Source of the DNA: Himantopus leucocephalus
Lineage: Eukaryota > Chordata > Aves > Charadriiformes > Recurvirostridae
Assembly: GCA_003993805.1 (NCBI GenBank)
Contig: RSEF01000002.1
Span: forward strand, 10,227,463-10,291,462
Length of the DNA: 64,000 bases
Direction of reading: 5' to 3'
The notes beneath the pieces are model-generated. The model ran no database searches and was not told the DNA's origin. It saw nothing but the letters and a program-made list of their open reading frames with translations. How positions within the stretch are numbered: the first letter of the stretch is position 1; every line of letters starts with the position of its first letter. Positions 42,801 to 54,800 of this stretch are shown in pieces. The position numbers and the translations under genes were made by a program.

Positions 42801-45800
42801 TCCCCTCTCTGCATTTAATGTTTGTTTCAGGCCCTGGGGTGAGATGCTTGTACCCACAGCAGCAAGCTTTCCCCAGCCATCTGCCAGAGATGCCACAAGC
42901 CACGTGAAGTTGTTACCTGGGGAGGTTAAATAGGAACTTTAGCTTCTTTGTCTCTCAAAAGCAAGAAAAAGAGTTTCTACTGTTTTAACCTGGGTGTCAT
43001 CAACAGAAAACACTCCTAATGAAACATTCTCCCTGTAGTGTTGGACAAGCAAACACCTTTTTCCCTGTTCAAATCCTTCTTAGAAGATCAATACTTCCAT
43101 ATCACCCATAAGGAGCAAACTGCACACACATACGTGTCTAAGGACCCTCCAAACCGAAAAAGCCGCAGGATGATATTCCCCCTCGCAGCTGCACTGGGTC
43201 TTTTTTATAGCACACTCGCAGTGCTATAAAAACAGATAATACATAATGATGTGCTTTAAGCCAAAACGGGTTATTCTGTTTTTCATAATTGCTTTACTGC
43301 TGCTATGACTCAAAATTCAATCCCTCGTTCAAGAGATCGTTGCCTGTCTCGGAAGGCACTGAGCGATGCCAGGGTGGCACGGGAGGATGGGCTTGCTGGG
43401 GTCCCATCCCGTGATGCGCCCAGGGGCTCCTCTGCTGCTCTGGGTCCCTCCAGCTCCCGCCACGGCTGGTGGAAGTTAAGAGCATTCCGCACCTGGGAGG
43501 ACTGGCCCCGCACTTATTAAGGCCTGCGATGTAATTACGGACTAGTTATTGAATTGCTATTGAGACGAAACATTGGGCGGTGCTGTGAGCTACCGGCAAA
43601 CGTGTGCAGCCATGCCTTGTTAACTCTTCACTCCGGGACAATTTAATCATTTTACATGCTGGTTTTGTTACGGGAGTGCTCTCCTGCATACTAATAGCTG
43701 GGTTTCTGCTAGGAAGGTTTCTCTGCAGTGAAGAGATTGAAGATTCACTGAATCTTTCAAAACCACTCTGGTAATTTATCCATCTAGGAGCCTCTATGCC
43801 CCTTATTGTCACCGCACATCTGAGCACTGCAGTCCGTAATGGATTTTATTTTCACAACACCTCTAGGAAGCTGGAATTACAAGACTTGCTTGAGTTCTCT
43901 AAAGGAGCTTCTGACAGAGAAAAAAAAACCAAACCCATGTGTCCTAACTAGCTGCAAAATGCTAGTTAGGACTTCTTGGACCACTGTTGCAAAACGTGCC
44001 TTTGAACCCTCCATGTCTAGATACAGGCCAACAAATTAAAACAGCTATAATAAAAGCCACCTGCTTGTGAGTATATGTATCATAGACGTCCACATTCAGC
44101 TCAGGACTTAGAGAATTCAACAGTACTACACAAATAACATGATTATTTTGTTATAGAAAGGGAACAAAGAAAGCAATCCACCTACTTTTTGCAGATATAT
44201 TTGCCTAAATATTGAGTTGTTTTATAGTCCATAAATAGCCAAAGGGAATACAGGGAAATAGTCAGGGAAGAGCTAAGCTGAGTACTTTCATTATTGCTTG
44301 CACTGATGTTTACCCGAGCATAATGACTACTAAGAACAATCTAGTTTCCAGGAATGCTACTGATGGGGCTGTGATATGCAGGATTGCCATGTGATACGTA
44401 AGGCAACACATGAGCAATGTAGTTACGATTTGTGGACAAAACGTTGCTTTATGAACTTGCGCTTTATGAACGGTAGACATCTTACATCAGTTTATGGCTC
44501 CTGGCATCTGCTTATCCATAGTTAGTATAAAAAAATCTCCGTCTCTAGATTTTTCATGGCTTTCCAGGGATGGTAGGTCTGGCCCAAATGGCACAGGTTA
44601 AAAGGTCTGATTAAATGAAGGAACTGAGAAAGATGTACAAAGAGGTTCATTATTCTCCTGCCTGAAGGCATGAGGCAACCTCTAATTGCAGGAGCTGGGC
44701 AGACATGCGTACATTATTGCAAAAATCCTGAAGAGGGTAATTATGCACCGTCCACTGATGGAGACAGGCTAGCGCTGGCTAGACACAGTTCTGGTCTGTT
44801 CCAGTAGCCAGTGGTGCTTTTCCTTGGAGTGCTGCCTTGCAATATGAGGAAGGAAATGGGGGTCACGACACTTGACTCAAGATGTAGCCGTAGGCAAACC
44901 ACTAATTCTCACTGTACCTCTGCTCCCCACTCAGTAAAAGCATGAAAATGATCATCTGGGGAAAGGTTGCAAAGGGCTTTGCATATCTTTCCATAACGCG
45001 AATTAAACACTTGGTGCAGTATTTATTTTACCAACCATAAAACTTCTGTTCCCTCTTCCCTGTATCCTGATAAATCTCAATACAGAATGACCCTGAGATA
45101 TTAAATAAGATTAAGCTCTTCCTGTTCAAAGTGACACAGATGTACAAACTACTGCCAATAATGTCTCTGTGATGATCCGGCGGCCCCCTCATATTAACGG
45201 AGAAACTGAAGCAAAATGTGGTTTGATTCACTCATGGTGAGAGACAAATGTCATGATCTTGTTCACTGAGACAGAAAGGATTCAGACACTTTTATTTAGA
45301 AAGCAAGTCCCTAGTAGTAGAACCCCCCATTTTTTTGTGATGAATATGACAGACAAAAATTTCTTATGAGTGATATGCTAGGACTAATACATTTGTGTGA
45401 AGATATTTTTTGATTAAAACTCATACCTCTAGGATTTTATGGGATTTTCAGGGAAAAAAGTTCCCCTAACTTGGTGTTATAGGAAGTGCAGATGAAACTG
45501 ACTGAATCCATAAGAAGATGGGCAAAATAAAATGTTAATTTGCTACAGTGAAATTCAACAACAAATCCAAGCACTTTATTGGTTTTAATTTAGCTTTTCT
45601 TTGGGATGCATTCAAGCCTGGCTAAATAAGCCAGTAATCCCATGAGAGAATGAAATCCTAGGAGATTTTCCAAAATACATATCCTCAAAAAAGCCAAAGT
45701 CTTTATGCAGTAATGGCATCTAAGTACAGCCACAATAGTAGAAACAATGCCCAGAATTTTGTGTTTACTCACATTAAAAAAAAAAATAAAAATCACGGGT

Positions 45801-48800
45801 TTTAAATCCTTGAGCTGAACTATGCCGATGGTAACGGTGCTGGATGGTGGCGTTTCAGAGGATGCTCCCACCCACCCGGTTGTTGGCTGAGCTCATCTCA
45901 CGCTGCACAGCACTGGGCTATGCAGCACACGAGGCAGCATTAATGACCCAGTTTTCCCACTTCTCTGACCGCCTCCAGCCTCCTTTAAAAGTTCTTTTGC
46001 ACAGGAGTGCTGGCTAGCGGGTTTTAGTAAAAAAGCTCTTGCTGCATTATTAACAGAAAGCAGGAGAGGTGCTAGTTAGCAATCACTAACCGTGTTTTGA
46101 AAAATGGCATTGATCAAGGGCATGAGCCCTGTTTTGAATCTTGGTCCCAACAAGCATAATTGCTGAGCTGATGCATTCTCCTAAAGCAGCCCTCATTATA
46201 AATTAATGATTTCTCTTACTGCCTTTTGTAACTTAGACTCGCCTACACTAAAATGTTCTGTGTATGCGGTATCCTCCAGAAGCGTAACCATACATTTCAG
46301 ACTTGAACCATCTGAGTGGGCAGGAGCTGGTGCTGTGACCCCACCAGAGAGCAGAAAAACCTAGATTTTTAAAATTATTCCAAAATGTGGTTTTAGACCT
46401 CTCCGTACTGGAAGGCTGAACCTTGCTAAAACATGCCCTGGATTCTGCAGTGTTAAAATGTGATTAAAAGTGAGGTCAGGACAAGCTGCCACAAAATAGA
46501 GCCAGATGATTTGATGAAACTTGTTCGTGAAAGTCTTTGCTGACTCCAGCAAAAATCTGGAAAATAAAAGAAATTTAGAATAATAAAAGGCCTTTAATAC
46601 TCAGAATAAACCTAATAAGTGGAAGCAGCAAGTAATGCTCCTAAGTGTTCCCATGTCCAGATGGTGTTTCCATATTCCACCAAGAGGGAGGAAAGAAGAT
46701 ACTTAAATTCTCGAGAAACAGTTTAAGGAGCTAAGAAGTTTATAGCTGCATGCTGCCTCTACGAAGAATAAACTTGCAGCATTTGTCTTTAAAACTCATA
46801 AATACACAGACAGAAAGAATTACATGAACAATGGTACGAGGAACTTGACTCAGGATATTGCTAATCTGGTTGCATTGCTTCTTTCATTAGTATCAACCAA
46901 TCTCAAAGAAAATTCTTAAATTGCAATATTTTCCTACTATGTGCTTTTGCATCACTTGTTCTCTGTTTATGGGACTGAACCAGGATTTTATCCGGCAGGA
47001 CCTAAGAGCTATAAATCCTATTTTTAATGATTTCCCAGGCCTACAGGCATCCTTCAGCACTGTAGGGGCAGGAGTGTAGTTACAGGGCTGTTGTCATTGT
47101 GGCTGCTGGCTCAGAGGACATACCTGGGGAAAAGCAGATGTATACCCAGATAAATCCCTTTCCCGTTGGTTCTTTAGGCATTTTATCAAGCACAGCTCAG
47201 TTACAACATATCATTTAGCTCTACAGCTACAAAATTGCCTGCTAGGAAAAGCAGAAATGACTTCATTTCTGCTACCTGCGATTACTGATCTACAGCATCT
47301 AGGCTAAGCTACCGATAACTGCAGTGCTAGACAGGGCATCCACATCCGGTAACAACACTTTAACATTTTTGTTAGAAGAGTCTATTTTCCTTTCTCCAAA
47401 GAAAGAGACAGCTTTAAAGTCATTTGACCTGCACGATACTGATAGTAAAGACTACCAGTCAGCTACAAACACAGGTTCCAGCAGAGATAATCTTCAAAAA
47501 GCTAGGATAAACTATAGTGGTTTTACGGTATTTTGAATCAAAACAATCTTACTGTTTCTGGAAAAGGAGGAAGGACTTGAGACCTATAGGAGAAGATAGC
47601 ATTCCCTGTTCTGTTACACTGTTGTCTCTTCTCAAAGTGAAAGCTGATTCTTCCCAAATTGGTCAATGAATGAAAGGATAATACACAGTGCAGTGGCAAA
47701 GGCATGTCAAGCATCAGACAATAGTTTTCTCTTAGCCCTCATGGCAGTTCTCTCCCCTCTGTGTAACTACCAATTTTCTTTGTGTCATCCCTGAAAATGA
47801 TTAATCCCTTCCTGATAATGCATCATTATGGAGAACTTTAATTAGCGGGCTGGTAGGCATTCCATGCACAACACCCACCCCCCCACCCCCCCCCACCCCC
47901 CCCATTTTCATCATGTATTAAATGGCATTAATTGCAGTAAGATATGCATGTGCCAGAGGTCTTCCTCACTATTCCTCTTGTCTCAGAGCTAGAAGGCATT
48001 AACCCTTTGTGGGGAAGCTCACACCTCTCCACGTGCATTGAGCTGGCCAAGATCAGCTTATGGCTGAGACCAGTTGACGGAGACTGACCACCTAATGTAA
48101 AGGATGCTACGATGCCGCTGTCTGCAATAGCAGGGACTTGAGCTCCACCATCCAGAAAATCTTTGCCAGTTGTGTGTGTTCAGGCAAAAGTCTCAGTGAC
48201 TTCACAGATTTTTTATGAGTGTGAGGACACTGTAACGAAACCTGCTACACAGAGCATCAGGGTACGTTAGCCTGCAACAGAAATGGCTGCACGTCCTTTC
48301 CTCCCCCATGAACAACCTCATTAGGACTCAAGCTTTAATAGTGCTGGCAGGTTTCACTGGGGACTGTGGGAAGGAGTTATTGAATACAAGGTGCACTTAT
48401 TTAAAATGGAAATACTAAAACACTACAAAGCTGACTACAGTGGTAGTTGCTGATAAGGCTTCATCCTTCAGAGCAGGAGCTATCACTTAAAAATGGGCTT
48501 CAGTGCTTTACTGGCTCCGTGTCATTCAGCCTTGCACTGTACATGTCTGAGCCCCACTAAAGAAACAGGAATAAATTCTTTTCTATGGCCAAAATGTGCA
48601 ATTTCTTATCCTTTTCTCTATGCAATTGAGTTTTACATCCCATTCCAGATGAGAAAACCCCATCCTTAATTAAATTTACGTATAAAGTAGCAAACCCCTT
48701 CGATCCAGAATTTCTTTCTGTTTATCTTAGAGGCAATCAGTAGCAGTGCCTGTGCTGGTTTATGAGAGGAGACGGAAGTGTAAGCCCATATTTTATGATG

Positions 48801-51800
48801 AAGATCACAGTAGGAGTGACCTTGCCCCAGCACATATTGCTTTTTTGACAGTGTCTAGAAGAGATAATCTAACAGCAGTCTGCAAAGCATCATGTTTCCT
48901 TAAATCCTGGTACAGTAATTCAATCATGAGCATATAAAATTAGATGAAAAATAAGGTAACTAGCCTTCTGGGACTGAGTGATTGCAATAAATGTTGCCTC
49001 CTGACAGTAAGCATTACATTGTCCTCTTGAAAGGGAGGTTACCTTTTATTATAGAATACTTCTCTCCTTTCAGGTAGCACTGCTGTTAAGCATAGTCTGC
49101 AGGACAGCAAAAAATCCTTTAAGACAATTATATGCTGTCTCTAAGGTACGAAAGCAGCGAGTAGAAAACTTCCAACTCTTGACCTTTGGGATCAAATGAG
49201 CAATGCCAGACCTTTCTTGCTCTTTTAAAAAAAGATATAAGCTTTCCCTTTCCATTGCCTTTCATGTAAGTACCACAGAGTACTTTATAAGCATCGGTTG
49301 CTTAATCAAATCTTACAAACCTTGCCATCCATTTTAGAGAAGTTCAGCTGACCACAGTCGTGTCTGTGTCTCTAAACTCAGTACAGTTTGCAACTAAACA
49401 TCACAAAGCAAGTTAAAAAAAGGGATATAGTGAAAATGAGGTATGGTGGAGGTTAGTATCAAGTATCAAGCATCAGTACAGACATTGTTTTCAAACCATA
49501 AATATTTGCCCATGCATTTGTCCTGCAGACAGCTGAGAAAAGAATTATTTTTAATTATTACAGGTGTGATCAGAGTAAAATCATTTATGTTTAGCTACCT
49601 TTGAAAATACATATGGGTCTGACATAAAGCCATACACCAGTTACTGCTACAAACACACACTGTTGTAGGCAGTCACAGAGTACACAGCAAGACCAGAGCT
49701 CTGGGTGCTTCTGTACAACACAGTTGGAGAAGAAAGCATCAGGCAGCAATAGGTGCTATCTGCCACTGTGTGGTCATTAACATCGACTCCAACTGTGATT
49801 TTTTGGGGGAAGCAGATGTGGGAACTCCTGGCACAAGCCCTTGGGCAGCAGATGTTGCGAGACAAACACTTCCCCACTTGGGTGGACTGCTGCTGCTCTA
49901 CATGCTTGACCAACTGCAGGATAAGCAGGGCTCCTTGATACATCCTCATTCAAGCAGCTTTTCCATCCACATGTTATATCTGTACATGAATAAATAGGAT
50001 TTCCTGCTAATCAAAATATACTAGAGTATGACTGCTTATAAGCAATAAAATAGAACCCTGAGAAAATGAGGCAAAGCTAAGCTCTAGCTAAGCAGCCTGA
50101 AGAAAAGGAAGTCTCATACTAGTGGATCCAAGTGATTCTCCATCAAACCACAACAGCTCTGCCCCAGCTGTACGACCAAAGTCTGATGGGGTGATTACTT
50201 GTATCCAGAAGTCTGCATTTCAGCCAGAACAGATGTTTCCACTGACCTGACCCACATCAGCTGTAACAGGAACCAGGGGAGTTGTCTCTGCTGCAAATGT
50301 ACCCCTAGCCGATATCTGAATTTAGACAGATCCAACACGAAAAGTGCTAAAAAGAAAGGTTGCTCCTGTAAATTGCTTGAAAGCAAAGAAGTTGAAAGAT
50401 GTCTCATTTTCAGTTATGTAAATAAGGAATAACTCCACCAAATGTAATGGACTGATATCTTTATAAAATCATTGAAAATGGAATTCCTTCCAAGATCTCT
50501 GCTTTTTCTCATGTATACATATTTTGCAAAGGTATCTGAATGGAGACATTGACACCAGCTCTATAGTTCAAGCTGTGCTGTATTTGTGCTACACTGATAT
50601 TACAGTTTGAGAATTCAGTCCTGCATAAGGAAAATTCAGACAAAGATATATTCAGCAGATGTAAACAGATCTATGTCTAATGACCTTATAATGGAGGTAT
50701 TGTTTACAGCAGCTGAGAATCTGGCCCACAGTTTGTTACGCAAAATCATTATCTTGTATACTTGGATTAATGTACACACTAATACAACTCATTAATCTCT
50801 TCAGGTATATCACTGCAGTATTCTTGTGAATGATACATAATGTAATATAAACATATCACCTCATAACTGTTCATAAGACCCTTTAGAAACCTTAATCTTG
50901 TTATTCACAAATGTTTCTAATTATGGTAAAAGAATTATCTTGGTGTAAAGGAAAAGGACACTGTCCCTAGTAGCTTTTGGCAGCTTTTCTTGAAATGAAA
51001 ACAAGAAGAAAAATATACAGGGCTTTTCTTGTAAAGAGACAAATTTCATAAACTTAATAGCATTTACTACAGAACTGAATGGTTAGTGGGAAATGACACT
51101 TCTCTGCATACGTCTGCCATAATTATAGATTCAGAGATTTACATGTAGTCCGTTAATTTCATTAGTCCATTGTACTGTCAATGATATTTCACTGTACTGT
51201 ATTGCAAGCTATTTTTTAGAATACCTATAAATGACTCCAAAATACAGTCTAGCTTCACTCCTTGGGGCAGAACACATTTTTACAGATGTCCATGTCCAGA
51301 CGTTTTGCTTGGTATAACGTTAATCATTCCACTTCTCCCCTTAATCTTGATTATCCTGATTATTTCCCATTTTGCCATCTCAGATACTTCTTCTTTAACC
51401 TTGGTGTTCACCACTAACAGCTACTGGCACCCATGGGTACTTGCCAGTCAGAGAAGGGGCAGTCCACACATCACCAAACAGGCTGCTGATGTTCAGCAGA
51501 GAGAGTACTTAGAGCTGCTCTACTACAGCATACACAACAGCTACCTTTTTTTTTTTTTATGCTACACCCATGTTTGCTTGTTCCTGAGCTGTTGAAAACA
51601 AGGCATTTCTTGTTGGCTTGCGGCTTTGCAATAGTCGCTTTAGAGGGCACGAAGCCATTTGAGCAGCTTCAAACATAGCAGTGGACAACCAGTAAGAATA
51701 ACACTTACCATGGGGGGCTGCGATTCAGTGCTGGGTGCATGCATTGCATGTGCAATTTAGGATAATTAAGCAGAGTTAAATTGCATAGGATTAAATGCTA

Positions 51801-54800
51801 TAGAATTTTGCATTTGTTCTTAACAGAGCTGGAGAAAGCTGACTTTTAAAACTCTTCTTCTGAAATGCCCTCTACCCTCAGCCCTTTGGATACTGTAAGG
51901 CATTTTCAGCACTAGAAATCTCTGTCAGACATATAGATTGCTTCAAGCTAAGGCAAATTTATGATGAACGAGCAGTGAAACACTAGATATTTGGTACTCA
52001 CATTGTCCATTAGGCAGCTTTCTGCAAACAGCCTTTCCTTGGCAAACTTTTTTTCACTGTAACTAACTAACTTTGAATCCCGCTGCTCACAGTACTGGTA
52101 CGAGTTGATACATTTGGAACGCAGTCCCAGTCACCCACTGTTAATGCCACCATGCTGGTTTACATCTCACAAATTTTCTGATGTTTTACCTCCTCTAGAT
52201 TTTGCTGTTACTTTAACTTGAGGATGCTTAGAGTGGCTAAAGGAATGTACCTCCATCTTCAACATTCAGATATGCGCAGAAAGAGGTTGCACATATCTGC
52301 TTTTAGTTAAAAATAAAAATACACAAAAGAAAAAAAAAAACCTGTTAAGAGTAAAGCTTTAAAAGTAACCCAGATATTTATGGCCAGCCTGTCCAAGCTA
52401 CCCACAGGTACACAGGATATCTAAAGATATCAGTGCTGGCTCTAAATCCTATCCTTAGGCACAACAACTGCAGTAACAAAACCCAACATACCTTCACATG
52501 TCAGTAGGAAGTATTCCAGATTGTGACTGAAGGATGCACTGAAATAAGTACAGTTTTCAATCAGATCACAAGACAGACACCGCCTGTTGAAGTTCCCATT
52601 TGTGCTCGCGCTGAAAAAGTTAATACAAGTCCATGAAGGTCACTGAGCAAACGTTATCTGGAAGCAACATTACTTGAACCTTACTGTACTGTAGAATAAG
52701 AACATAAATATAATGTGTCCAACATTAGTAAGAGACAAAGCATTTCCGTTTGGTTGAGTTTAAATAGCAGTAATGGCTTTTTTTTTTGCCTGGATGGAGA
52801 ATATATAACAGGATACTGATGTCTTTTTTGCAAGCTGAGGTGGTTATTAAGGAAGGTATAGTTTTTAAAAGAAAATGATGGTTGCAATTCCACAAGAGGA
52901 AGTCATAACTCGGTGAGCAAAGGCATGAAACAATGGAGCAGTATTTCTACACCTACTTTTATTACAACAGACAATAAAGAGCTAGAATTGCTTTATTTAA
53001 GTTTCTTACTGGTTGCCTCACTGGTCTGATTTGCCAGCAGCCACCTCGGAAGCCAAAGCCCTTTTTTGGGGGTTTAAATAGTTGCTCTTATAACATCCAA
53101 GTAGAAAAGAAAGATTGGATTTAGGGGTCTGTTTTTGAAGGAAATGTGGCCTGTCCACATGCCCAGAAGTGTTTTGTAAGAGTCTACTGAAGGTTGAAGA
53201 ATGAATCACAGATTAACAAATATTAATAAATAAAACTTTGCACTGCTATAGCATTTTGAAACTTCAAAATGCTTCAAGAATATTAACTAGTAGAACTTCT
53301 CTGTGCGACTGTAAAGCAGATGAGTGGTATTGCTACTATTTCATTGCAGAAAGAGATGAGACTGAGCAACCTATTTAGAGCCACAGAGTCTGAATTGAGT
53401 AGCTCTTGGGTTCGTGTTTAGGCTCAGGTCACATCTCTGCCTGAAATCTTGTTTATAAGCTACAAGACACAAAAAGAAAAAAAAAAAACACAAACAAACC
53501 AGCCCAACCAAACCCAGATCTTTGTCTGATATAAGCTGTCAGAACTCCACTGGAGCTCTGTCAATGATCACGTGATGGTTCTGAGCTAACACCCTTGAGC
53601 TGGGACAAGAGACAGTCAAACTCCCCAGCAANCAGAAAGAGATGAGACTGAGCAACCTATTTAGAGCCACAGAGTCCGAATTGAGTAGCTCTTGGGTTTG
53701 TGTTTATGCTCAGGTCACATCTCTGCCTGAAATCCTGTTTACAAGCTACAAGACACAAAAAGAAAAAAAAAAAAAAACAACAGCCCAACCAAACCCAGAT
53801 CTTTGTCTGATATAAGCTGTCAGAACTCCATTGGAGCTCTGCCAATGATCATGTGATGGTTCTGAGCTGACACCCTTGAGCTGGGACAAGAGACAGTCAA
53901 ACTCCCCAGCAAAGGAAATCAAATGCCTGAAGTGAGGCTAAGATCACTGTGTGATCAAGATAAGGTCAAGGACATTGACGTTTTGGGCATCTTTTTCCCT
54001 GTTGCCTATGTGGGGAGGTGAGGTTCATGAGGCACCAGGGTGAGCTGCATGCCAAGATGAGTGAGAGGTGGGCAGCTCTTTGACTCATACCCGCAGCTCT
54101 TGAGCAGCTGTACCTGGACTCAGTGTTTAAAATGAGATTTTCTTTCCATTTCAATAGAAATGAATAGTCAATAATTTTGATTTTTTTTTCTTCCAGAAAA
54201 AAATCACTGAGCTGAGCTACTCTCAAAAACCTGTGGAGTGAAGCAAACAGGCATAGAGGTCTCAAAGGAAAAAATGATTCAATTACGGGTAATTTATTTT
54301 GCTCTAGTTTTCTTCCCACTGAGAAAAAAAAGGTATGACATCATGTTAGAGATGGAAAACTTAATGACTGTCTCTTATCAACTGGTACTATCACCAGCTC
54401 TGCCGCCCTTCGTTGCAGATGCTGAGATGACAGCTGGGGGTTTTAAAAGAAAAATAGGACAAATGGAATAATGATTCCAAAATGATTATTTAAAAGATTG
54501 TGTTTCTTCCCCTTTGTAATCTGCTCCCACAATACTTTGCAATAGCTACACTACCAATAGCTTACTAAAAACCAGACTTTTCGTCATCATACAGTTATGG
54601 AGGATATTAAAGTCATCTGGAATTGCAGAAGAGCATTTGCAAACAGAACATATTGTTATTTCTTTTCAATTTTGTAAAGAGGTGAGGTGCTATCAAATTT
54701 CCATGAAAACTGCTATCTGAAAGTATAAAATCAGTTTATACCATTAGTTTATGTAATTCTGAATTCTTTCGAGTGTTAAGCAGTTCTGTTTTGAAAGTTT

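Larger units (their letters stand above)
31791..52491 (-). other. DPP6: Giant DPP6 intron (20.7 kb) between W4 and W5
   Basis: A 20701-nt intron, donor GTATGT, acceptor TTTTCAAG. It contains CR1 and older LINE pieces, MIR-like fragments, an n-flanked duplication, a C-rich tract, a perfect hairpin and several repeat-free stretches that may be conserved (entries below). Roughly 33.6-37.2 kb and 45.0-52.4 kb show little beyond AT-rich unique sequence. No exon on either strand could be supported. Confidence 0.85.
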
